Shown here: piece by piece, positions 9,757 through 18,057 of the stretch
Numbering within the stretch: the stretch's first letter is position 1
Layout: every line of letters begins with the position of its first letter
Assembly: GCA_018714925.1 (NCBI GenBank)
Contig: DVMP01000141.1
Span: forward strand, 1-32,291
Direction: 5' to 3'
DNA: 32,291 nt
From: Candidatus Allocopromorpha excrementigallinarum
Lineage (GTDB): Bacteria; Bacillota; Clostridia; Peptostreptococcales; Anaerovoracaceae
Translations under genes and position numbers: made by a program
Notes under the pieces: model-generated
Database searches by the model: none
What the model saw: the letters and a program-made list of their open reading frames with translations, nothing else
What the model was told of the DNA's origin: nothing

Positions 9757-9788
9757 GGTTTTCTTCCTGTTCTCTTTTATGCTTCCCA

Positions 9789-11744
9789 CTATGTTACGGG
9801 ATTTCCATCCTCCGCCTCAGTGGTGACGAATTCGCATCTCATGCTGCCGTTGACCTCATTGTCGGCAAACATGATCATTCCCTTTGATTCGAGGCCTCTG
9901 AGCTTTCTCGCCTTAAGGTTGGCTACAACCACCACCTTCCTGCCTACGCATTCCTCAGGCTTAAAGTACTCAGCGACTCCTGATATCACCTGACGTGTCT
10001 CAGTACCCATTTTCACCTGAAATACCAGCAGCTTGTCAGCCTTAGGGTGCTTTTCCGCCGAAAGGATGGTCCCTACTCTGAAATCTATCTTGTCGAAATC
10101 ATCAAATTCTATGTCAGGCTTAAGGTCAAGAGGGGTATTTTCCTCAGAGTCTCCTCCCTTCATGGCTTCCAGCTCCTCAAGCTCCTTGTCTATATCCAGT
10201 CTCGGGAATATAGGAGCTCCCTTCTTAACCTGCTCTCCGCTCATCATGGAAAACTCAAAGGCGTCCTCCCAGGCCACATCGGAATACCAGAGACCCATCT
10301 GCTTTCTTATCTCCTTTGAGGTGGTGTGCATGAAAGGATAGATGAGCACCGATATTATTCTTATGGTCTCGGCAAGATTGTGGAGAACAGTGTCCAGCCT
10401 CGACTTTCTGCTCTCCTCCTTTGCCAGGATCCATGGCATTGTCTCGTCAATGTACTTGTTGGCTCTCCTGACCACTGTCCATATATCCTCCAGAGCCAGG
10501 TTGAAGGCAAACTTATCCATATTTGCCTCTACCTTTGAAGCTGCTCCCACGGCAACAGCCTTAAGATCGTCGTCAAAGGCGTCGGTCTCTCCGGAAGGAT
10601 CCGGAACCCTGCCGCCGTTGTACTTTTCTATCATGGAAACGGTTCTTGAAACAAGATTTCCCAGATCATTGGCCAGATCGTAGTTCATCCTCTTGAGCAT
10701 AACCTCGTTGGTAAACACTCCGTCCTGACCGAAGGTGTATTCTCTGAGGAGGAAGTATTTGAGAGCGTCTATGCCGTATCTTTCTATAAGCTTCACGGGA
10801 TCCACCACGTTGCCCTTGGACTTGGACATCTTTCCCCCCTCCAGAAGGAGCCAGCCGTGGCCGAGAACCTGCTTGGGAAGAGGCAGCTCCATGGACATGA
10901 GCATGGCCGGCCATATTATGGAGTGGAACCTGACGATTTCCTTGCCAACCAGGTGAACGTCCACAGGCCAGTACTTTTCATAAAGACCGGGATCATCGGG
11001 ATATCCCAGGGCAGTTATATAGTTGGTGAGAGCGTCAAGCCACACGTATATGACGTGCTTTTCATCTATAGGCACCGGTATACCCCAGTTAAAGGTTGAC
11101 CTGGATATACACAGGTCCTCAAGGCCCTGCTTCAAAAATGCTATCATCTCGTTTCTTCTCGTCTCCGGCTGAAGGAAGTCGGGATTGTTTTCAAGGAGCT
11201 CCAGAAGCCTGTCCTGATACTTTGAAAGCCTGAAGAAATAGGCCTCCTCCTTGGCCTTCTCCACAGGACGGCCGCAGTCGGGACACTTGCCGTCAATGAG
11301 CTGGCTTTCCGTCCAGAAGGACTCGCACGGCGTGCAGTACATTCCCTCGTACTCGCCCTTGTATATGTCTCCCTTTTCGTAGAGCTGCATGAATATGCTC
11401 TGAACTCTCTTTACGTGTCTCGGCTCCGTGGTCCTTATAAAGTCGTCGTAGGATATTTCCATGGTTTTCCACAGCTCCTTTATCCCGGACACCACTTCAT
11501 CCACGTATTCCTGAGGAGTTACTCCCTTTTCCTCGGCTATGGTCTGTATCTTCTGTCCATGCTCGTCGGTGCCTGTGAGAAATCTCACGTCGTACCCGCA
11601 CAGGCGCTTAAACCTGGCCATGGCGTCGGCCATGACAGTGCAGTAGGTATGACCTATATGCAGGTTTGAGCTTGGATAGTATATAGGTGTGGTGATATAG
11701 TATTTTCCTTTGTTTTCCGCCATTTTTCGCATCATTCCTTTCAT
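9789..11744 (-). CDS. metG: Methionyl-tRNA synthetase
   Basis: Class I synthetase charging tRNA(Met) with methionine. ORF numbering: HIGH at 29-32, knuckle cysteines at 137, 140, 154 and 157 (CTPC and CPDC), KMSKS at 305-309, and a C-terminal EMAP/Trbp111-type tRNA-binding domain ([19 protein letters not shown]) that makes it a long-form, dimerising MetRS. Length 651 is typical. The N-terminus is ambiguous: Met1, Met4, Met5 and Met8 all lie in [16 protein letters not shown]. Met1 directly abuts a GC-rich hairpin and has no free Shine-Dalgarno, whereas AAAGGA lies within the early codons, so initiation at Met5 or Met8 (11723) is likely. No T-box leader fits in the 84-base gap. Confidence 0.96.
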   Translation of the reverse strand: MKGMMRKMAENKGKYYITTPIYYPSSNLHIGHTYCTVMADAMARFKRLCGYDVRFLTGTDEHGQKIQTIAEEKGVTPQEYVDEVVSGIKELWKTMEISYDDFIRTTEPRHVKRVQSIFMQLYEKGDIYKGEYEGMYCTPCESFWTESQLIDGKCPDCGRPVEKAKEEAYFFRLSKYQDRLLELLENNPDFLQPETRRNEMIAFLKQGLEDLCISRSTFNWGIPVPIDEKHVIYVWLDALTNYITALGYPDDPGLYEKYWPVDVHLVGKEIVRFHSIIWPAMLMSMELPLPKQVLGHGWLLLEGGKMSKSKGNVVDPVKLIERYGIDALKYFLLREYTFGQDGVFTNEVMLKRMNYDLANDLGNLVSRTVSMIEKYNGGRVPDPSGETDAFDDDLKAVAVGAASKVEANMDKFAFNLALEDIWTVVRRANKYIDETMPWILAKEESRKSRLDTVLHNLAETIRIISVLIYPFMHTTSKEIRKQMGLWYSDVAWEDAFEFSMMSGEQVKKGAPIFPRLDIDKELEELEAMKGGDSEENTPLDLKPDIEFDDFDKIDFRVGTILSAEKHPKADKLLVFQVKMGTETRQVISGVAEYFKPEECVGRKVVVVANLKARKLRGLESKGMIMFADNEVNGSMRCEFVTTEAEDGNPVT

Positions 11745-11746
11745 CC

Positions 11747-11766
11747 CCGCCGCGGATGAGCGGCGG
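11747..11766 (-). promoter_or_regulatory. GC-rich hairpin directly before the metG start
   Basis: CCGCCG and CGGCGG pair around an 8-base loop, ending two bases before the first possible metG ATG. It would hinder ribosome access to Met1. There is no T-run, so it is not a terminator on this strand. Confidence 0.4.
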
Positions 11767-11779
11767 CAGTATATCTATC

Positions 11780-11808
11780 AGGATACCACTATCCCGCTTC
11801 TCAGGCAA
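11780..11808 (-). promoter_or_regulatory. Candidate promoter for metG
   Basis: TTGCCT, 17 bases, TATCCT on the minus strand, directly downstream of the terminator that ends the pur operon. Both hexamers match consensus at 4 of 6 positions. Confidence 0.4.
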
Positions 11809-11810
11809 TG

Positions 11811-11853
11811 AAAAAATCAAAGCCGCCGTCACAGAAAGAGAGACGGCTCCTTT
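11811..11853 (-). terminator. Intrinsic terminator ending the pur operon
   Basis: AAAG-GCCGTC pairs with GACGGC-CTTT with a 2x2 mismatch, and a T-rich tail with six Ts follows on the minus strand. The 5' arm overlaps the last codons of the flavodoxin/ferredoxin gene. The core arms equal those of the terminator after spoIIE. Confidence 0.7.
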
Positions 11854-12743
11854 CTTTCCATGTACTGGGCCTCCAGCTCTTCCTTATGATAAAGGTATCC
11901 CGGATCGTCAAAGTAAAGAGCCTCACGCGGACATTTTTTTACGCAGGCGCAGCATTTTATACATATTCCCTTTACAAGGCCGGGCTCCTCCTCTGATATG
12001 GATCCCATGGGGCAGAGGGAGACGCATATGCCGCAGCCGTCGCATTTTTCCTTATTGAGCTTCGGCTTTACCTTCAGTATATTTATGTGGTTTCCCTTTC
12101 TGTCCCTCGGCTGATAGTATCCTCTGAGAGGCTCCTGTCCGTCTACCTTTACAGGACCGGCCGCCTTCAGAGCCGCCTCCAGCCTTTCATTGTCCCCGTC
12201 TGCTTCTCTTACTGCGCTCAGTATCTTTTCAGCCGCAAGCTTCGCGAACCTTTCCACCGTCTTCATATCCTCAATGTCCGGTCTTCCGGCGGCGAGAATC
12301 TTTGAAAAGGAGTGCTCGCCGATAAAGGCGGCGGCCGCCACTGTGTGAAAGCCTCTCTCCTCCAGGATGTTTCTCAGCTCTATGAGAGCGTCGTCGAAAT
12401 TCCTGTTGCCGTAGACCACCAGAGGAACAGCCATGGCTCCTCCTCCCTCAAGGGTGTTGAGGAACTTTAAAAGCACATTGGGAACACGGCCCGCTATTAC
12501 GGGAGTGGCAAAGACAACTATGTCGTCCATGTCAAAGGTGTATTTTTTCTCTCTGGCTTCAGGAGGAGTAAAATTAATGTTCTCCTCCTTTACGTAATCT
12601 ATCTTATCGTCTGTGGCGCCGCTGACGCCTGTTTTATGCTCTGTTTTGTCCAGCTCCTGCCACATTCTGTAGGCTGCTCCGGCCGCCACCTTGGCGGTGG
12701 TTCCGGTGCCGCTGAAATACATGGCCCTTATTTTCTTTTTCAT
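11829..12743 (-). CDS. EFR1-type flavodoxin/ferredoxin fusion protein
   Basis: The N-terminal part of about 170 residues is flavodoxin-like, with an FMN phosphate loop in MYFSGTGTTAKVA and a flavin-site strand DDIVVFATPVIAGRVP. The C-terminal 80 residues carry two [4Fe-4S] motifs, CDGCGICVSLCP and CIKCCACVKKCP. This matches proteins annotated as EFR1-family ferrodoxins, presumed cytoplasmic electron carriers of undefined partner. It is the last gene of the purine transcription unit, eight bases after the cytidylate-kinase-like gene, and the operon terminator begins within its final codons. Co-transcription with an iron-sulfur PurF homologue raises the possibility of a redox link, but nothing in the sequence proves it. 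Confidence 0.85.
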   Translation of the reverse strand: MKKKIRAMYFSGTGTTAKVAAGAAYRMWQELDKTEHKTGVSGATDDKIDYVKEENINFTPPEAREKKYTFDMDDIVVFATPVIAGRVPNVLLKFLNTLEGGGAMAVPLVVYGNRNFDDALIELRNILEERGFHTVAAAAFIGEHSFSKILAAGRPDIEDMKTVERFAKLAAEKILSAVREADGDNERLEAALKAAGPVKVDGQEPLRGYYQPRDRKGNHINILKVKPKLNKEKCDGCGICVSLCPMGSISEEEPGLVKGICIKCCACVKKCPREALYFDDPGYLYHKEELEAQYMERKEPSLFL

Positions 12744-12751
12744 GGCAGCTC

Positions 12752-13372
12752 CTATTTATACAGCTTCACGTCTGTATATTTAATTATAAGATCCACAATG
12801 TCTTCTATCTCTATATATCCGCTGTCTATGGCTATATGGTAATTGACCGGCTCTCCCCATTTTCTTCCCGTATGGTAGGAATAGTAATTGGCTCTGGCCT
12901 TGTCGGTATCCTTCATAAGCTTTTTCACCGCGTCGGCAGGAACTCCGTAGTCCTCAACGGCTCTTTTAATCTTATCCTCCTCCTCAGCGTATATGAACAC
13001 ATTGGTAGCCTCGGGAACGTCTCTCAGTATATAGTCGGCGCATCTTCCCACTATAACGCAGGAGCCCTCATCAGCTATTTTCTTTATTACGTCAAACTGT
13101 GCCAGGAAGAATCTCTCGTTGAGAGAAAGGCTCTCCGGCCCCGCCTCTCCTGTGCCCATGGCTGAGGCGAGACTGTAGAGGAAGCTGTTTTTGGCCTTCA
13201 TTTCAGCACCTTCTATCATTTCCTTGCAGAAGCCTGATTCCTCGGCTATTCTGTCGAGAAGCTCCTTATCGTAATAAGGAATATCCAGCTTTTCAGCCAG
13301 CCGTTTTCCTATAAGCCTTCCGCCGCTGCCGAACTCTCTGCTTATGGTTATTATCTTCTTCTCTCCACTCAT
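12752..13372 (-). CDS. Cytidylate kinase-like family protein
   Basis: A 206-residue P-loop protein with a nucleotide-binding start ITISREFGSGGRLIGKRLAEKL and a downstream IVGRCADYIL region, as in the Cytidylate_kin2 family. Relatives are annotated as AAA or cytidylate-like kinases; the substrate is not established for most and I would not call it Cmk. It lies 13 bases after purD and 8 bases before the flavodoxin/ferredoxin gene, all before one terminator, so it appears to be part of the purine operon. A role in nucleotide phosphorylation would fit but is inferred from position only. Confidence 0.82.
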   Translation of the reverse strand: MSGEKKIITISREFGSGGRLIGKRLAEKLDIPYYDKELLDRIAEESGFCKEMIEGAEMKAKNSFLYSLASAMGTGEAGPESLSLNERFFLAQFDVIKKIADEGSCVIVGRCADYILRDVPEATNVFIYAEEEDKIKRAVEDYGVPADAVKKLMKDTDKARANYYSYHTGRKWGEPVNYHIAIDSGYIEIEDIVDLIIKYTDVKLYK

Positions 13373-13385
13373 ATTTTTAACCTCC

Positions 13386-14705
13386 TTACAGTTTGTTTAT
13401 AACGCCTATGTCCTTTCTGTACTGCATTCCCTCAAAGCGTATGCGCTTTATGTTGTCATAGGCTTTGGCTCTGGCCTCCTCATGGGTCTTTCCCATGGCG
13501 GTAACCCCCAGAACCCTTCCTCCTGATGTAACCGTCGCCATATGAGGCTCTCCCGGGCAGCCTTCCTTTCCCAGGGAAGCACAGCCCAGCTGTGCCGTGT
13601 CCTTTTTCGCCGTTCCCGCGTGAAATACCATTACGTCCTCGTCTACCCTGTCGAGGCCGCCGATAACCTTGTTTTTCTCATAGCTTCCCGGATATCCTCC
13701 CGAGGCTGCCACAACGCATACGGCCTTGTCCTCCTTCCAGCTTATATCCACATCCGCCAGCCTGTTTTCCGTAACGGCGACGAATATGTCAAGAAGATCG
13801 CTTTCAAGACGAGGAAGCACCGACTGGGTCTCGGGATCTCCGAATCTGTTGTTGAACTCTATGACCTTGGGGCCCTCCTCTGTAAGCATAAGGCCTATGA
13901 AAAGCACTCCCTTAAAGTCAAGGCCATCCTCCTGAAAGCCCTTCAGGGCAGGCTCAAGTATGCGCTCTCTTATCTGCTCCTCCAGCTCCGGCGTAAAAAG
14001 AAGGCTTGGGGAATATGTTCCCATTCCTCCCGTATTGGGGCCCTTGTCGCCGTCAAAGACTCTCTTGTAGTCCTGAGCCGACTCCATGGGAACTATGGTT
14101 TTTTCATCGACAAAGCACAGCATGGAGGCCTCAACTCCTGTGAGGAATTCCTCCACCACCACCTTGTCTCCGGCGGAGCCGAAAACCCTTTCTCCCATTA
14201 TTTCTTCTATGGCCTTTTCGGCTTCCGCCCGGTTTTCGGCTATTACTACTCCCTTGCCCGCTGCCAGGCCGTCAGCCTTTAAAACCATAGGATAGCCGAA
14301 GATTCCCACTGAGCTGAGAAGCTCTTCCTTGCAGGTAAACTCCCTGTACCCGGCTGTAGGTATATTATGTCTTTTAAGAAATTCCTTTGTAAAGGATTTG
14401 CTGGCCTCAAGACGGGAGCATTTCTTATTTGGGCCGAAGGTTTTTATCCCCGCCTTCTCCAGTCTGTCGGTGACGCCCATGGCCAGAGGCACCTCCGGCC
14501 CTATTACCGCCAGATCTATATTCTCCTCTTTCGCCAGTGAAACGATTCCCTCTATATCCTCCGCCCCTGTGTCGACACATCGGGCCACAGCTTCTATTCC
14601 GGCGTTTCCCGGAGCGCACAGAAGCTCTGTCACCTTGGGGCTCTGAGCCAGCTTCCAGCATATGGCATGCTCTCTTCCGCCGCCCCCTACTACAAGAACT
14701 TTCAT
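13386..14705 (-). CDS. purD: Phosphoribosylamine-glycine ligase (GAR synthetase)
   Basis: Second step of purine synthesis: phosphoribosylamine plus glycine plus ATP gives GAR. ATP-grasp enzyme with N-terminal VLVVGGGGREHAICWKL, the ATP-grasp strands PMVLKADGLAAGKGVVIAENRAEA, and metal-site end GVLFIGLMLTEEGPKVIEFNNRFGDPETQ. The ORF track begins at a TTG (14720) that overlaps the ribosome site. I use the ATG at 14705 because GGAGGTG lies seven bases before it and the family begins MKVLVVGGGGREHA; this gives 439 residues. It lies 24 bases after the AICAR transformylase gene. Confidence 0.96.
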   Translation of the reverse strand: MKVLVVGGGGREHAICWKLAQSPKVTELLCAPGNAGIEAVARCVDTGAEDIEGIVSLAKEENIDLAVIGPEVPLAMGVTDRLEKAGIKTFGPNKKCSRLEASKSFTKEFLKRHNIPTAGYREFTCKEELLSSVGIFGYPMVLKADGLAAGKGVVIAENRAEAEKAIEEIMGERVFGSAGDKVVVEEFLTGVEASMLCFVDEKTIVPMESAQDYKRVFDGDKGPNTGGMGTYSPSLLFTPELEEQIRERILEPALKGFQEDGLDFKGVLFIGLMLTEEGPKVIEFNNRFGDPETQSVLPRLESDLLDIFVAVTENRLADVDISWKEDKAVCVVAASGGYPGSYEKNKVIGGLDRVDEDVMVFHAGTAKKDTAQLGCASLGKEGCPGEPHMATVTSGGRVLGVTAMGKTHEEARAKAYDNIKRIRFEGMQYRKDIGVINKL

Positions 14706-14729
14706 CTTCAACACCTCCAAAAGCTTTCA

Positions 14730-15905
14730 TCAGTGATGGAACAGTCTCATGCCGGAGAAGTACATGACGATGCCGTACTGGTCGCAGGCCTTTATCACTA
14801 TATCGTCTCTCACAGAGCCTCCCGGCTGGGCGATATATCTCACGCCGCTTCTGTAAGCTCTCTCAACGTTGTCGCTGAAAGGGAAAAAGGCGTCCGAGCC
14901 AAGGGCCACGCCATCCATCTTATCCAGCCAGGCTCTTTTTTCCTCTCCTGTGAGAGGCTCCGGCTTTTCCGTAAAGAAACGCTGCCACCGGCCGTCGGCC
15001 AGCACGTCCATGAAATCCTCTCCCATGTAAACGTCTATGGCGTTGTCTCTGTCAGGCTTTCCTATATCATCTCTGAAGGGCAGTCCCAGCACCTTTGGAT
15101 GCTGTCGTGTGAACCAGTTGTCCGCCTTCTGCCCCGCCAGTCTCGTACAGTGGATCCTGGACTGCTGTCCCGCTCCTATGCCTATGGCCTGGCCTCCCTT
15201 AACGTAGCATACGGAGTTGGACTGAGTGTACTTTAAGGTTATGAGGGCTATTATAAGGTCCCTTTTGGCTTCCTCTGTAATCTCCCTGTTTTCAGTAACA
15301 ATGCTGCCCAGAAACTCCTCGTTTATGGGCATTTCATTTCTGCCCTGCTCAAAGGTAACGCCGAAAACCTGCTTTCTCTCTACAGGGTCAGGTCTGTAAT
15401 CCGGGTCTATCCTTATGACATTGTAGTTGCCCTTTTTCTTGGTCTTAAGTATTTCAAGGGCCTCAGGCTCATATCCCGGAGCTATTATTCCGTCGGACAC
15501 CTCGTGCTTTATTATCCTTGCCGTAGGCACGTCGCACACGTCTGAGAGGGAAATAAAGTCTCCAAAGGAGGACATTCTGTCGGCTCCCCGCGCCCTGGCG
15601 TAGGCACAGACAAGAGGAGACATGCTCTCCTGATCGCCTGCCCAGTATATTTTCTTTTCAACCTCGCTGAGAGGCAGTCCTATAGCCGCTCCCGCCGGGG
15701 AGACGTGCTTAAAGGAGGTTGCCGCCGGAAGGCCTGTGGCCTCCTTCAGCTCCTTTACAAGCTGCCAGCCGTTAAGGGCGTCCATGAAGTTGATATATCC
15801 CGGTTTTCCGTTGAGCACCTCTATGGGCAGCTCTCCCTTTTCCATGAAAATTCTCGACGGCTTCTGATTGGGATTGCATCCGTATTTTAATTCCAGCTCT
15901 TTCAT
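14730..15905 (-). CDS. purH: Stand-alone AICAR transformylase (formyltransferase half of PurH)
   Basis: Transfers a formyl group from 10-formyl-THF to AICAR to give FAICAR, the penultimate step to IMP. The whole 391 residues match the AICARFT half of PurH; the catalytic Lys-His pair is in SFKHVSPAGAA (K66, H67), with ISLSDVCDVPTARII and SNSVCYVKGGQAIGIGAGQQSR downstream. The roughly 200-residue IMP cyclohydrolase (MGS-like) domain that normally begins bifunctional PurH is absent. There is no frameshifted remnant; instead a PurO-type cyclohydrolase gene ends two bases upstream. The two together replace bifunctional PurH. The shorter clostridial type of AICARFT is known, so I read this as a natural split rather than damage. 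Confidence 0.93.
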   Translation of the reverse strand: MKELELKYGCNPNQKPSRIFMEKGELPIEVLNGKPGYINFMDALNGWQLVKELKEATGLPAATSFKHVSPAGAAIGLPLSEVEKKIYWAGDQESMSPLVCAYARARGADRMSSFGDFISLSDVCDVPTARIIKHEVSDGIIAPGYEPEALEILKTKKKGNYNVIRIDPDYRPDPVERKQVFGVTFEQGRNEMPINEEFLGSIVTENREITEEAKRDLIIALITLKYTQSNSVCYVKGGQAIGIGAGQQSRIHCTRLAGQKADNWFTRQHPKVLGLPFRDDIGKPDRDNAIDVYMGEDFMDVLADGRWQRFFTEKPEPLTGEEKRAWLDKMDGVALGSDAFFPFSDNVERAYRSGVRYIAQPGGSVRDDIVIKACDQYGIVMYFSGMRLFHH

Positions 15906-15907
15906 TT

Positions 15908-16633
15908 TTATTCCTCGCTTTTTACGTTTTTATTTACGATACGTGTTCTGTACTCGCCTGTCTCTATATCTGTATATCTTACAAAGAGAGATACCTTGTT
16001 GTCTTCGTTGAGGCTGTTCCACACAGTTTCCGTGAACTCATCCATACCTCCCGCTATGTCTACCCTTTCCGGCTCTCCCTCATAGCTGGGCAGAGGATTT
16101 CCGTCTCCCATGTAGGTATGTATGAACCGCCCCTCTCCCGGCCGGCAGCCTTCGTAGGAAAAGGTATTTCTTATACAGCGTCCCTCCTCGCCTTCATCTC
16201 TCTTTAAAATTGACATGGCAAAGGAATGTCTTCCGTCCTCTACATTGATTATACACGATATTCTCGGAGTGTAGTTGGGCGCATCCGGCTCAAATTCTCT
16301 TTCTCTCAGAGCCTCTTCAAAGGTTTTGCCCTTTCCCATAAGCTCCCGGACCGTATCCGTCTGATCTCCGTTTGTTACTATGGTGCTGCTTCCCATTACT
16401 CTCACAGGGGAGTATATAATAAGGCTGGGATCCTTAAGCCTGGAAATATCAAAGGCCTCTGTTTTTATGCCTTCCCCCTCCGGAGTGAAAACCCTGTTTC
16501 TGCTGTTTTCGCTGCGTCCCATAATAAAGTAGGCCGCCACCGCATATCTTCCGTCTTCGGAGCGTCCCGCCACTATGCCGCGGCCCGGGTATGAATTTTC
16601 TTTAAGTATGGTTTCCAAGGATTTTATCGTCAT
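15908..16633 (-). CDS. purO: PurO-type IMP cyclohydrolase
   Basis: Closes the FAICAR ring to IMP, the last step of the pathway. The sequence matches the IMP_cyclohyd (PurO) family first described in archaea: SYPGRGIVAGRSEDGRYAVAAYFIMGRS at the start and later NYTPRISCIIN and YMGDGNPLPSYEGEP. This fold is unrelated to the cyclohydrolase domain of PurH. The ORF track extends 15 codons into purF (16678); I use the ATG at 16633 because AAAGGA lies just upstream across the purF stop, the distance to purF is then five bases, and the encoded MTIKSLETIL fits the family start. Length 241. It directly precedes the transformylase gene. Confidence 0.9.
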   Translation of the reverse strand: MTIKSLETILKENSYPGRGIVAGRSEDGRYAVAAYFIMGRSENSRNRVFTPEGEGIKTEAFDISRLKDPSLIIYSPVRVMGSSTIVTNGDQTDTVRELMGKGKTFEEALREREFEPDAPNYTPRISCIINVEDGRHSFAMSILKRDEGEEGRCIRNTFSYEGCRPGEGRFIHTYMGDGNPLPSYEGEPERVDIAGGMDEFTETVWNSLNEDNKVSLFVRYTDIETGEYRTRIVNKNVKSEE

Positions 16634-16638
16634 TTTCT

Positions 16639-18057
16639 CTATTCCTTTCCGTCCCAGCAGTAGGTACATAGCTTGCACCTGTCTATTCCTATAGCCTCAA
16701 TGGTATTCTCCAGATCCTGGAATTTCAGACTGTCGAACTTCATCCTCTTTCTGATTTCCTCTACCATTTCCGCGTACTTTTCCGTAGTGCTGTCGGTATA
16801 TTCCTTTAAAAGCTCTTCAGGTATGGTCTCGCCCTCTATTCCTTCAAGATCCTTTATAACTCTCCTGGTTATCAGCTCCATATCGCTTACGGATCTTGAG
16901 AAGTTAAGGAACTTGCACCCGTACATTATAGGAGGGCAGGCGGACCTTACGTTTATTTCCCTGGCGCCGTTTTCTATAAGGTATGAAACCGTCTCCGAAA
17001 GCTGGGTTCCCCTTACAATGGAATCGTCTATGAGGACGAATTTCTTATCCTTTATTATCTGAAATACAGGCACCAGCTTCATCTTGGCAATAAGGTTCCT
17101 TGCCTTCTGATTCTGCGGCATAAAGCTCCTCGGCCATGTAGGCGTATACTTTATGAGAGGTCTGGCGTAAGGGACTCTTGACTGATTGGCGTATCCCAGA
17201 GCATGGGCCGTGCCGCTGTCGGGAACTCCCGCCACATAGTCCACGTCCATGTCTCCGTCCATTTCAGCCAGCAGCTCGCCGTTGCGGTTTCTCATCAGCT
17301 CAACGTTCCTGCCTTCGTATATGGACGTCGTATATCCGAAATATGTCCAGAGAAAGGCGCATATGCGCATTCCCTCCTGAGGCTCTGATACGGTTTTTTC
17401 TCCCTCGGCGGTGAGAAAGGCCACCTCAGCCGGCCCCAGCTCTCTTTCATATTTATATCCTATGTTAATAAAGGCGAAGCTTTCCGACGCGGCGCAGTAG
17501 GCCCCGTCCTTTTTTCCGATAATAAGAGGCGTTCTTCCGTACTTGTCTCTCGCCGCGTAAAGGCCTTCCTTTGTAAGCACCAGCATGGTTACGGACCCGT
17601 CTATTTTGGCCTGGGCTGTTCTTATGCCGTCCACTATGTCTCTTCCCGTGGAAACAAGGGCCGCCACAAGCTCTGTGTTGTTTATATCTCCTCCGCTCAT
17701 GGACATAAACTGGCTTGGCCTGTCCTTAAGAAGCTCCTTTACCAGCTCCTTTTTATTGTTTATTCTGCCCACTGTGGTTATGGCGTAGTCTCCCTGTCTG
17801 CTGTATACCGTAAGAGGCTGAGGATCGCTGTCGCTTATGGCTCCGATGCCCATATTCCCCTTCATCTTTTCTATATCGCTTTCAAATTTGCTTCTGAAGG
17901 GAGAATTCTCTATATTATGTATGGATCTGTTGAATCCGTCCTCCTGGAGCACACACATTCCTCCGTTTTTCGTTCCCAGGTGTGAATGGTAATCTGTCCC
18001 GAAAAACAGATCCATCACACAATCCTGCTCTGAAACAAAACCTACTACTCCGCCCAT
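16639..18057 (-). CDS. purF: PurF-family phosphoribosyltransferase with degenerate glutaminase domain
   Basis: PurF normally makes phosphoribosylamine from PRPP and glutamine. This 472-residue homologue keeps the C-terminal PRTase half: PRPP loop VLIDDSIVRGTQ (341-352), PDSGTAHALGYA (279-290), and cysteines at 233, 381, 461 and 464 where the [4Fe-4S] ligands of Bacillus PurF lie. The N-terminal Ntn-glutaminase half is present but lacks its active site. Residue 2, the nucleophile Cys after Met removal in PurF, is Gly (MGGVVGFVS). The Arg motif GHxRYST is GIGAISDSD, the Asn-Gly motif HNGNLxN is TVGRINN, and the SDTE Asp is Asn (NNTE). It is the only PurF in the operon, so it may use free ammonia or an ammonia-donating partner, or do another phosphoribosyl transfer. 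Its ATG overlaps the purN stop. Confidence 0.88.
   Translation of the reverse strand: MGGVVGFVSEQDCVMDLFFGTDYHSHLGTKNGGMCVLQEDGFNRSIHNIENSPFRSKFESDIEKMKGNMGIGAISDSDPQPLTVYSRQGDYAITTVGRINNKKELVKELLKDRPSQFMSMSGGDINNTELVAALVSTGRDIVDGIRTAQAKIDGSVTMLVLTKEGLYAARDKYGRTPLIIGKKDGAYCAASESFAFINIGYKYERELGPAEVAFLTAEGEKTVSEPQEGMRICAFLWTYFGYTTSIYEGRNVELMRNRNGELLAEMDGDMDVDYVAGVPDSGTAHALGYANQSRVPYARPLIKYTPTWPRSFMPQNQKARNLIAKMKLVPVFQIIKDKKFVLIDDSIVRGTQLSETVSYLIENGAREINVRSACPPIMYGCKFLNFSRSVSDMELITRRVIKDLEGIEGETIPEELLKEYTDSTTEKYAEMVEEIRKRMKFDSLKFQDLENTIEAIGIDRCKLCTYCWDGKE

Noticed and set aside
15908-16678. The longer ORF-track start for purO (16678), and the TTG starts for purD (14720), cobS (28551) and ftsH (5373).
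   Set aside because: Each longer start overlaps a ribosome site or the upstream gene, while the chosen start has a well-spaced Shine-Dalgarno and matches the family N-terminus.
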